21,079 nucleotides of DNA, from assembly GCA_910589655.1 (NCBI GenBank), contig CAJUTJ010000168.1, positions 1 through 21,079 of the forward strand. Reading direction: 5' to 3'. The notes under the pieces were generated by a model, which was not told where the DNA came from, made no database searches, and saw nothing but the letters and a program-made list of their open reading frames with translations. The position numbers were made by a program, and so were the translations under genes. Positions 7,301-13,520 of this stretch are shown here, piece after piece; positions within the stretch are counted from its first letter, which is position 1, and each line of letters opens with the position of its first letter. The DNA is from an uncultured Acetatifactor sp. Its GTDB lineage: Bacteria; Bacillota; Clostridia; Lachnospirales; Lachnospiraceae.

Positions 7301-7733
7301 TTCCTATACGCCCGATTGGACGGGTATTCCGATCAGAATTGTGAACGGATTCTATTTCTCATCCGTTTCCTTTCGCCCGATTGGGCGGGCATTCTGATCA
7401 GAATTGTGAACGGATTCTATTTCTCATCCGTTTCCTTTCGCCCGCTTAGGAGCATTCCAATCAGAACTGTGAATCGATTTTATTTTTTATCCGCTTCTTT
7501 TCAACGTTTGAGCGGGCATTCTGATCAGAATTGTGAACGGATTTTATTTCTTATCCGCTTCCTTTCGCCCGCTTAGGAGCATTCCAATCAGAATTGTGAA
7601 TCGATTTTATTTTTTATCCGCTTCTTTTCAACGTTTGGGCGGGCGTTCGGGTCAGAATTGCGAACGGATTCTATTTCTCATCCGTTTCCTTTCGCCCGCT
7701 AATGCGAACATTTTTATTAGAATTATGAAATAA
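7301..7733. repeat. tandem array of about seven 63-65 bp palindrome-bearing units
   Basis: This fills the gene-free 460-nt gap between the 128-aa membrane protein gene and the RGG-tail gene. Using TCAGAAYTGTGAA as anchor, units recur at 7333, 7398, 7461, 7525, 7588, 7652 and, degenerate, 7717, so the spacings are 65, 63, 64, 63, 64 and 65. Units 3+4 and 5+6 are near-identical pairs, showing a 127-bp higher-order duplication. Inside the units are inverted repeats: AACGGAT/ATCCGTT stems (7344-7367, 7409-7432, 7663-7686), the perfect palindrome ATTCTGATCAGAAT (7391-7404, 7518-7531) and CGCCC-GATT-GGGCG (7374-7387). The period is mostly not a multiple of three, so it is not a protein repeat. There are no unique spacers, so it is not CRISPR. 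Confidence 0.9.
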
Positions 7734-7744
7734 TCTTTTTCACC

Positions 7745-8131
7745 TTATTCACGATACAAGGAATTCAGCTTCTTTAAGTTGTGATAGTAGCACTTTAGGC
7801 TTCTTTTAACACTGGAATACCGGAAGGAACAGACAATGTAAGTAATCACACCGTATGCCACCACCGTCACTCCGTACCAAATTAACACATTTCGTGCAAA
7901 AGCTATCAAATCCATTTTATATAGATTCTGCATAAAATTTTCAAAATCATAAAAAACGTATAGCGCAAAGACCAATGCAAAAGCAATGGTAGCGCTTACA
8001 ATAGACTTCAGCACCTGAACAGCAATATAATCACTGCGGAAATAATGGTCTATTTTTACATTTTTTTTACCTTCATTTGTTTCATATGCTGCAAGATGGG
8101 TCATTAATATAATACGTTCTTCATTTAACAT
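7745..8131 (-). CDS. unknown small membrane protein, two transmembrane helices
   Basis: I do not recognise this family. The 128-aa product has a hydrophilic N-terminus (about 1-40, with basic and acidic residues) and two long hydrophobic helices (about 42-62 with VSATIAFALVFALYVFY, and 82-102 with VLIWYGVTVVAYGVITYIV). A basic C-terminus follows (KRSLKCYYHNLKKLNSLYRE). The ATG at 8131 has GGAGG with good spacing, and the gene starts 21 nt after yvyF, so it is probably the last gene of a comF-yvyF transcript. In Bacillus the comF-yvyF pair is followed by flgM, but this protein does not resemble FlgM. Its basic tail would face the cytoplasm by the positive-inside rule. Confidence 0.85.
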   Translation of the reverse strand: MLNEERIILMTHLAAYETNEGKKNVKIDHYFRSDYIAVQVLKSIVSATIAFALVFALYVFYDFENFMQNLYKMDLIAFARNVLIWYGVTVVAYGVITYIVCSFRYSSVKRSLKCYYHNLKKLNSLYRE

Positions 8132-8152
8132 GAGAGTCCTCCGACTTCCGAA

Positions 8153-8560
8153 TTATTGTAAAAACCTCATTTTAGGGTTTTCCTTATCCGGTTTTTTCTT
8201 CATCGCAGGCTTAGGTGCATTGGCATTCAGCATATTCTGAAATCCCTGTGTCACACTCATTGTACACTTATCACAGAATCTGCCGCTTCTGATAAACGCA
8301 CCACAGTTCTCACATGTCAACTGAATGGGAGAATCCTCTGTGACCTCCAGTCTCTCTTCTCTCAACCACTGATGAATCTGGCCTGCATCTACATCACATG
8401 CATCCGCAACCTCATTGATTCCGGCGCCCTTATGTGCCCGTATGTACTCTTTTACCTCTTGAAATTTTTCTTCTAATTTCTCACGACAGCTGGGGCAGGT
8501 GTGAGGTCCTGCGATATAATTGAAAATACGCCCACATGTTCTACAATTCCTTACGTTCAT
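8153..8560 (-). CDS. yvyF: YvyF-type flagellar operon protein with two zinc ribbons
   Basis: This 135-aa protein resembles the YvyF / TIGR03826 family, which is encoded near flagellar genes in Gram-positives and implicated in flagellar gene control. It has an N-terminal zinc ribbon (CRTC then CPSC, about residues 6-26) and a helix-turn-helix-like middle (GINEVADACDVDAGQIHQWL, about 46-65). A second zinc ribbon follows (CENC then CDKC, about 82-99) with a basic, proline-rich tail. The ATG at 8560 has AAGGAGG 5 nt upstream. A longer ORF to 8596 would overlap comF and is rejected. It begins 17 nt after the comF stop, the same comF-yvyF order as in Bacillus subtilis. The role as a DNA- or RNA-binding regulator is inferred from the fold. 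Confidence 0.85.
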   Translation of the reverse strand: MNVRNCRTCGRIFNYIAGPHTCPSCREKLEEKFQEVKEYIRAHKGAGINEVADACDVDAGQIHQWLREERLEVTEDSPIQLTCENCGAFIRSGRFCDKCTMSVTQGFQNMLNANAPKPAMKKKPDKENPKMRFLQ

Positions 8561-8577
8561 AGCGTCCTCCTTTTCCT

Positions 8578-9291
8578 CTAAAGGCCGGCTCCACAAGCCA
8601 GAGTAATAAAATAGATTTTCTGCACACCGGCCTCCTTCAAAACTCTTGCAGCTTCGTCAATTGTACTACCGGTGGTATAGATGTCATCAATTATTACAGT
8701 TGTATTTAATTTTACATCATTTTCTACTATATTAAAAGCCTTTTTCAAATTATTTTGTCTTTCGGACGGATTTTGCAGCTTCAAAGGGGTAGTATTCTTC
8801 ACTCTTGCCAAAATATTTTCGTTTACCGCCACACCGGAATATTTTCCCACGGCTCTGGCAAGCAATGCCGCCTGATTATATCCTCTTTTTGCCAGCCTTT
8901 TTTTATGAAGGGGAATAGGAATCAGCGCATCCGGATGTATATTCCTCATAAAATCTCCAAGATACCGCACAATCTCTTCTCCGAAAAAGTCGGCATACTC
9001 CTGCCTTTTTCCGTATTTAAAGCGATAAATGGACGCTGCGGCGCTCCCATATTCATATAGTGCCCTTCCCCGTACAAATTCATGCTTTCTGCTTTTGCAA
9101 TCCGCGCAAAGTTCTCCGTCTTCCGCAAGCTTTTTCCCGCAGCGCAGGCACCATGGGGGTGTCAGAAGTTTTAAGTCCTTTATGCAGTCCTTACAGATTT
9201 TTTCACCTTGAGGACGGACAATGTCATCACATACCGGACATCGCAGCGGAAAAAACATCTGAACCATAGAATTATATAGTTTTGTCTTCAT
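8578..9291 (-). CDS. comF: ComF-family phosphoribosyltransferase-like protein (ComFC type)
   Basis: ComFC proteins take part in natural transformation, working with the ComFA DNA helicase on incoming single-stranded DNA. The 237-aa product has an N-terminal zinc module with CPVC/CKDC and CLRC/CADC pairs. A type I phosphoribosyltransferase domain follows, with the PRPP loop VIIDDIYTTGST (199-210) and the family motif KRLAKRGYNQA. I chose the ATG at 9291 (MKTKLYNSMVQMFFP) because family members begin shortly before the first Cys pair. In-frame ATGs at 9303, 9312 and 9324 are possible, and no start has a strong ribosome site. A weak promoter (TTGACT 9332-9337, 18-nt spacer, TATGTA 9308-9313) would favour 9291. 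Its spacer carries an inverted repeat, GTCCG/CGGAC (9317-9331). No comFA is nearby; recD2 is the upstream neighbour. Confidence 0.9.
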   Translation of the reverse strand: MKTKLYNSMVQMFFPLRCPVCDDIVRPQGEKICKDCIKDLKLLTPPWCLRCGKKLAEDGELCADCKSRKHEFVRGRALYEYGSAAASIYRFKYGKRQEYADFFGEEIVRYLGDFMRNIHPDALIPIPLHKKRLAKRGYNQAALLARAVGKYSGVAVNENILARVKNTTPLKLQNPSERQNNLKKAFNIVENDVKLNTTVIIDDIYTTGSTIDEAARVLKEAGVQKIYFITLACGAGL

Positions 9292-9364
9292 GTCTATACC
9301 CATTTTATACATACCGGTCCGCATTCCGGACAGTCAAATCCGTTCCTCAAGAGCGTAATCAAAA

Positions 9365-9480
9365 AATGAAGTTTGATTCATTTTTATACTCCTAGTGCGC
9401 TTAAAGAAACTTCATTCCTTTCACACTTCCAAACATGCCGACACAGTCGGCTCAAACAATCAATGAATCGGTGCAAGTCT
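9365..9480 (-). repeat. dispersed hairpin element, copy 1 (recD2/comF gap)
   Basis: Read on the minus strand, the core starts CTTGCACCGATTCATTGATT at 9475 and runs on through a GTTTGAGC arm. Then comes a second small hairpin, GCCGA-CTGTG-TCGGC (9437-9451), followed by GGCATGTTTGGAAGTGTGAA. After the core lies an accessory hairpin whose arms are AATGAAGTTT and AAACTTCATT (9407-9416 with 9365-9374), followed by a T-run. The core matches copies at 13341-13428 and 18873-18984. A 24-nt block (9405-9428) is identical to 13497-13520. Compared with copy 2, the middle of the core is shortened here. The accessory hairpin with its T-run could act as a weak terminator after recD2. Confidence 0.75.
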
Positions 9481-9488
9481 GGGAAGAA

Positions 9489-9546
9489 GCTCTGCTCCGC
9501 AGAGCGTGAAATCACTTAGCGAGGTCTTTTCGAGCTTAGTGATTTC
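9489..9546 (-). other. two hairpins at the 3' end of recD2
   Basis: GCTCTGC at 9489-9495 and GCAGAGC at 9499-9505 form a perfect 7-bp stem with a 3-nt loop. Next to it, a 13-nt arm at 9508-9520 pairs at 12 of 13 positions with 9534-9546 (GAAATCACT/AGTGATTTC core), around a 13-nt loop. The second stem includes the recD2 stop codon (9536-9538) and its last codons. No T-run follows on the minus strand. These stems abut copy 1 of the dispersed element and may be an outer module of it. Confidence 0.55.
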
Positions 9547-11785
9547 CTTCACACTTCTCATCATGGCACATTTCCAGAATTCTGTCCTTTAAGGCAGTAT
9601 AACGCTTGTTTTCACTGATATTATTAATCATTTCCCGTACAGTATTGCTGCTCCCCAGTATCGTGACACAGCTTTTTGCTCTTGTGATACCCGTGTACAG
9701 CAGATTTCTGTTAAACAGCATTCTAGGTCCGGACAGCAAAGGAAGAATCACTGCCGGATATTCGCTTCCCTGAGATTTATGGATGGTAACGGCGTAGGAC
9801 AGCTCCAATTCGTCCAGCAGAGAAAAGGGATATGTCACTCGTTTCTGTTCGTCATACTCCACCACCAGTGCAGAAGCACTCTCGTTGATTTCCAGTATAC
9901 GCCCCATGTCGCCGTTAAATACCCCCATTCCCCGGTCAACAGGAATATTGTATCTGCTGACAATCTCCCACTCCAGCTGGTAGTTATTTTTTATCTGCAT
10001 CACTTTATCGCCCTCCCGATAAACATGTTCGCCGCTGACATGCTCTTTCTTCTTCGGGTCAGGGGGATTCAAGTATCGTTGTAAGATACCGTTCAAAGTC
10101 TCACACCCCAGACTTCCCTTCCTCATAGGTGTCAATACTTGAATATCAAACGGTGACGCATTCACATATCCGGGAAGCTTATCGCGAATCAATTGTATCA
10201 AATGTTTATATATGACATTGACGTCATTTCTTTCCAGCACAAAAAAGTCTTTAGACTTATTGTCCATGGATATCTGCTCACCATGATTAATGCGATGGGC
10301 GTTAACCACAATATCACTCTCTTCCGCCTGACGGAATATCCTTTTCAGCTCCATCATAGGAAAGGCTCCGCTGCCGATAATATCCCGCAGAACCTGCCCT
10401 GCCCCCACACTGGGCAGCTGATTCACGTCTCCCACCAGAATCAATCTTGTCCCCGGTGCCACTGCACGGAGAAGTGATTGGAAAAGCTGAATATCTACCA
10501 TGGACATCTCATCTATAATGATCACGTCCGTCTCTAACGGATTCTCTTCGTTCCTCTCAAATTTTACTTTTTTAGTATCGTCATCGGAAAGTGCACTGTT
10601 CAGTTCCAGCATACGGTGGATGGTTCGCGCCTCATATCCGGTTGCCTCCGCCATACGTTTTGCGGCGCGGCCGGTTGGCGCTCCCAGAAAAATATCCAGT
10701 CCCATCGCTTCAAAATAGCGAATTATCATATTGATGGTGGTGGTCTTTCCCGTTCCCGGACCGCCGGATAAAATAAAAAGACCGTTTTGAATACTCTGCA
10801 TCACCGCATATAGTTGTAATTCATCCAACTCCATCTGCAGCTCCGCCGCCAGCCGTTCCAGCTGTTTTTGAACGGCGGCTTCTTGGGACGGCAGATTTTC
10901 CGACTCGACCATAGGAATATTAAGCTGTGTAAGCATCCTCGCACAATTCAGCTCGGCATAATAATAGGATGTTGCAAATACACAATTCCCCTTGATGACC
11001 AGTTTCTTATCCATCATCATATTACCGAGCTGGGGCTGAATATGTTCTTCTGCCACATCCAGCATATTGCGTGCTCTTTCCAGTAATATGTCCACCGGAA
11101 GATAGCAATGCCCTTCTGACACTGCCTGCAAAAGAGTATAAAGCACTCCGCTCCGAATGCGAAAATCGGAATCTGTATGTATACCGATTTTTACTGCAAT
11201 TTCATCGGCCATTTTAAAACCGATTCCCGATACATCCTCCGCAAGTCGGTAGGGATTCTCCTTCATCACACTGTAAAGCTGCATCCCATAGGTATCGTAT
11301 ATTTTCACTGCCAGCGTATTAGAAATTCCAAACTGCTGCAAATAGATAAGCGCTTCCCGCAGATCCTTTTTTTCCTCCATTTGCAAAGCAATTTCCTGTG
11401 CCTTCCTTTCGCTGATTCCTTTCACTTCCGTTAATCGTTCCGGTTCTTCCTCAATAATTCGGAATGTATCATTTCCAAATTTTTTTACGATCCTTGCCGC
11501 CAAAGCCGTTCCTATTCCTTTCACCGCCCCTGACGCCAAATAACGTTCCATGCTGATACTGTCTTTAGGCGCCTCCACTTGATAGGCCGATAGTTTCAGC
11601 TGTTTTCCATAGACAGGATGCTCTATATACTCACCTTGTGCCGCAATGTTCTCTCCCTGCGTTAATCCCTTACACATTCCTACACAGGTTATTTCCTCTT
11701 CTCCCGACACCAAATGGAACACCGTATATCCGTTTTCACCGTTTTGGAAAATGATATGCTCTACATATCCGTTTATTGTTTCCAT
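9536..11785 (-). CDS. recD2: RecD2-type ATP-dependent DNA helicase (SF1B)
   Basis: RecD2 is a 5'-3' DNA helicase of bacteria that have RecD-like proteins outside RecBCD, acting in DNA repair and recombination. The 749-aa length fits. An OB-like N-terminus (1-75) and tandem helix-hairpin-helix regions (about 80-200, e.g. VKGIGTALAARI, VKGISERKAQ, VSGIGFKMADEI) precede the motor. Walker A is GGPGTGKTTT at 341-350, Walker B is IIIDEMSMVD near 422-431 and motif III is VGDVNQLPSVG. The late motifs AVTIHKSQGSEYP and LLYTGITRAK are in the second RecA-like domain. The ATG at 11785 has AGGA four nt upstream and begins just 25 nt after the terminator of the flagellar genes, leaving little room for its own promoter. 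comF lies downstream across a repeat-bearing gap. Confidence 0.95.
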   Translation of the reverse strand: METINGYVEHIIFQNGENGYTVFHLVSGEEEITCVGMCKGLTQGENIAAQGEYIEHPVYGKQLKLSAYQVEAPKDSISMERYLASGAVKGIGTALAARIVKKFGNDTFRIIEEEPERLTEVKGISERKAQEIALQMEEKKDLREALIYLQQFGISNTLAVKIYDTYGMQLYSVMKENPYRLAEDVSGIGFKMADEIAVKIGIHTDSDFRIRSGVLYTLLQAVSEGHCYLPVDILLERARNMLDVAEEHIQPQLGNMMMDKKLVIKGNCVFATSYYYAELNCARMLTQLNIPMVESENLPSQEAAVQKQLERLAAELQMELDELQLYAVMQSIQNGLFILSGGPGTGKTTTINMIIRYFEAMGLDIFLGAPTGRAAKRMAEATGYEARTIHRMLELNSALSDDDTKKVKFERNEENPLETDVIIIDEMSMVDIQLFQSLLRAVAPGTRLILVGDVNQLPSVGAGQVLRDIIGSGAFPMMELKRIFRQAEESDIVVNAHRINHGEQISMDNKSKDFFVLERNDVNVIYKHLIQLIRDKLPGYVNASPFDIQVLTPMRKGSLGCETLNGILQRYLNPPDPKKKEHVSGEHVYREGDKVMQIKNNYQLEWEIVSRYNIPVDRGMGVFNGDMGRILEINESASALVVEYDEQKRVTYPFSLLDELELSYAVTIHKSQGSEYPAVILPLLSGPRMLFNRNLLYTGITRAKSCVTILGSSNTVREMINNISENKRYTALKDRILEMCHDEKCEGNH

Positions 11786-11810
11786 AAAATCCTATCATCA
11801 CCTTATATGC

Positions 11811-11841
11811 AAAAACGGCCTGCCTATTATTGGCAGTCCGT
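11811..11841 (-). terminator. intrinsic terminator of the flagellar rod genes
   Basis: On the minus strand the arm ACGGACTGCC (11832-11841) pairs with GGCAGGCCGT (11815-11824), with one mismatch, around a 7-nt loop. TTTT follows directly, making five T's with the last stem base. It lies 16 nt after the stop of the FlgJ-like gene and before recD2. This is the clearest Rho-independent terminator in the window. Confidence 0.8.
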
Positions 11842-11857
11842 CTCTATACACCTTTGC

Positions 11858-12256
11858 TTATTCGGCAGGAATACCTGCCGCAACCGTTTCAGCGCTGATA
11901 CTGTCCAACCCATAATTGCGGCGCATCTGTTCATACAACATTTGAGCCAATCCCAGACCACCGTTCTGATTTGTGGTTTCCTCCGCAATATCCTGTATCA
12001 TTTCATCCTTATAAAAATCAAGCATGGAATTCATAGCGCCGCTTCCAGCCGATTCGTTTGGAATCGTCTTAACCATTTCCTTAAACATCTGCTCTACAAA
12101 GTATGCCTCAAACTGTTTGCAGGCATCCATCAATTCTTTATCCGTGGCTTTTGAATAGTCCGCCCCGTTCAATTTGTCCTGAAGCCTGTCTGCGGCTTGA
12201 TTTGACGCATTTGCATATGTATCCGCATACATGGACGTTACATTACTGAAATCCAT
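11858..12256 (-). CDS. flgJ: FlgJ-type flagellar rod-binding protein, without muramidase domain
   Basis: This 132-aa protein matches the rod-binding N-terminal domain of FlgJ. The typical core is ACKQFEAYFVEQMFKEMVKT (about residues 45-64), followed by MLDFYKDEMIQDIAE and GLGLAQMLYEQM. It is expected to cap or scaffold the growing flagellar rod. It lacks the C-terminal peptidoglycan hydrolase domain of enterobacterial FlgJ, as is usual in Gram-positive versions. The ATG at 12256 has GGGAGG six nt upstream. It starts 14 nt after flgG and ends just before the intrinsic terminator, so it is the last gene of the flagellar unit. A hairpin GGCAGG-AATA-CCTGCC lies in its final codons. Confidence 0.9.
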   Translation of the reverse strand: MDFSNVTSMYADTYANASNQAADRLQDKLNGADYSKATDKELMDACKQFEAYFVEQMFKEMVKTIPNESAGSGAMNSMLDFYKDEMIQDIAEETTNQNGGLGLAQMLYEQMRRNYGLDSISAETVAAGIPAE

Positions 12257-12270
12257 AAGCTACCTCCCCG

Positions 12271-13086
12271 TTAACGTCTCAGATTATTTGCCTGCTGCAG
12301 CATTTCATCGGATGCAATGATTGCCTTAGAGTTCAACTCGTAAGCCCGCTGTGCCGTAATCATATTTACCATTTCGTCCACTACCTGTACATTGGAACCC
12401 TCCAAATATTTCTGTAGAATGTTGCTCCGCTCCAAGTTGGGTGTGGTTGCTTCGTTTAATACCTGCCCGCTGGCTGCCGTCTGAGAATAAAGACTGTCCC
12501 CCATTTTCTCCAATCCGTTGGGATTGTTAAACTGGAACACACCGATTGTAATACCGATGGGCTGCGGATTTCTATTTGCATCGGGATAGCAAAGCTGCCC
12601 GTCCTTTGTCACCGTAATACTGCTCAATACATACTGGCTTCCCAATATAATAGGCTGTCCGGCACTGCTCAGTACAGGTCTGCCGTCCGAATCGGCCAGC
12701 ATATTGCCGTTACTTGCCAAAACAAACTTAAGATCACCGTTTCTGGTATAATAAGTATTTCCGTCGCCCGCTCTCACGGCAAAGAAGCCCTTTCCGTCGA
12801 TAGCAAAAGCTGTCTCACTGTCGGAAGGGTACAGGTTGCCCTCTCTGAATATCGATGTAATGGCTGAATTGCGCACACCTAAACCTACTTGCGCACCGAT
12901 GGGCTTCTGTTCTCCGTTTGCGGATGTTGTCTCCGTCTGAAGTGTCTGATACAGCAGACTCTTGAACTCATTAACCTGAGTCTTATACCCCTGTGTGTTG
13001 ACATTAGCAAGATTATTAGCAATCGTATCTATATTGGTCTGTTGTGCGATCATACCCGTTGCTGCCGTCCATAAACTGCGTACCAT
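12271..13086 (-). CDS. flgG: flagellar rod/hook-basal body protein (FlgG / FlhP type)
   Basis: This protein builds the distal flagellar rod outside the membrane. The 271-aa product has the N-terminal rod motif SLWTAATGMIAQQ with NIDTIANNLANVNTQGYK and the matching C-terminal motif SNVQVVDEMVNMITAQRAYELNSKAI, which together form the coiled-coil core. The middle contains the FlgE/F/G-like FAIDGKGFFAV stretch. The ATG at 13086 has GGGAGG 8 nt upstream. The frame is open back to 13170, inside the leader repeats, but that ATG has no ribosome site. By position after mreB/mbl and flhO it corresponds to B. subtilis FlhP. The 434-nt gap before it is unusually long and repeat-filled. Confidence 0.92.
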   Translation of the reverse strand: MVRSLWTAATGMIAQQTNIDTIANNLANVNTQGYKTQVNEFKSLLYQTLQTETTSANGEQKPIGAQVGLGVRNSAITSIFREGNLYPSDSETAFAIDGKGFFAVRAGDGNTYYTRNGDLKFVLASNGNMLADSDGRPVLSSAGQPIILGSQYVLSSITVTKDGQLCYPDANRNPQPIGITIGVFQFNNPNGLEKMGDSLYSQTAASGQVLNEATTPNLERSNILQKYLEGSNVQVVDEMVNMITAQRAYELNSKAIIASDEMLQQANNLRR

Positions 13087-13110
13087 TTCATATACCTCCC
13101 TAATATTAAT

Positions 13111-13252
13111 TACTGCCCTGACTATTTCCCGTGCCGCTTCAGCGGCACCTTTATTATACTGCCCTACCATTTCATGTACCGCTTCAGCGGCACCTTATTA
13201 TACTGCCCTACCATTTCCCGTACCGCCCGCGGCACCTTTATTATACTGCCCT
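13111..13252. repeat. tandem 43-46 bp repeats in the flgG leader
   Basis: TACTGCCCT recurs on the plus strand at 13111, 13157, 13201 and 13244, giving three full units and the start of a fourth. Each full unit contains a GC-rich hairpin: GTGCCGC-TTCA-GCGGCAC at 13131-13148 is perfect, 13176-13193 has one mismatch, and 13220-13235 has a shortened loop. On the minus strand the units carry ATGGTAGGGCAG, similar to the flgG start ATGGTACGCAG, and TATAAT occurs at 13240-13245, 13197-13202 and 13153-13158. The gap 13253-13340 upstream holds nothing I can name. Confidence 0.85.
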
Positions 13253-13340
13253 CTTCAATCCCCCTCCGGCTGCAAAATCAATGGGTAAAACCGCAATGAC
13301 TTCATCATTTTCCGGCAGATAACATACAATTAAACAAATT

Positions 13341-13520
13341 CAAACTTCCCAACATGCCGACGCAACATGCCCTCCTACGTCGTTCATTCCTTCCGGCACA
13401 AACAATTACTGAATTGGTGCAAATCCGGAAAAATCGCGCAAGCAATTCTTCGAGGAATGATTTACTTTCTCTTAGGTGTGTTTTTTACAACCTTAGAGAA
13501 ACTTCATTCCTTTCACACTT
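13341..13520 (-). repeat. dispersed hairpin element, copy 2 (flhO/flgG gap)
   Basis: This is the longest copy. Read on the minus strand it begins right at the flhO stop with a 24-nt block (13497-13520) identical to copy 1. That block is part of a long hairpin: CCTTAGAGAAA (13491-13501) with TTTCTCTTAGG (13466-13476), flanked by TTCATTCC (13503-13510) with GGAATGA (13454-13460). Then comes the core hairpin 13393-13428: CCGG, GCAC, CAATT, a CAGT loop, AATTG, GTGC, CCGG. Next is an AGGAGGGCATG segment enclosed by CGACG/CGTCG arms, ending near 13341. No T-run follows the first hairpin. Confidence 0.8.

Noticed and set aside
7316..7576. Plus-strand ORF encoding a repetitive peptide across the tandem array
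   Set aside because: The period is usually not a multiple of three, the frame has no ribosome site, and the open frame follows from the composition of the repeat.
7301..7733. Possible CRISPR array, because the 63-65 bp period fits a repeat plus spacer
   Set aside because: The whole unit is repeated, including the part that would be the spacer, and pairs of units are near copies. No cas gene is nearby.
13454..13510. Intrinsic terminator after flhO
   Set aside because: The hairpin is long but no T-run follows it on the minus strand, and identical sequence occurs elsewhere as part of the dispersed element.
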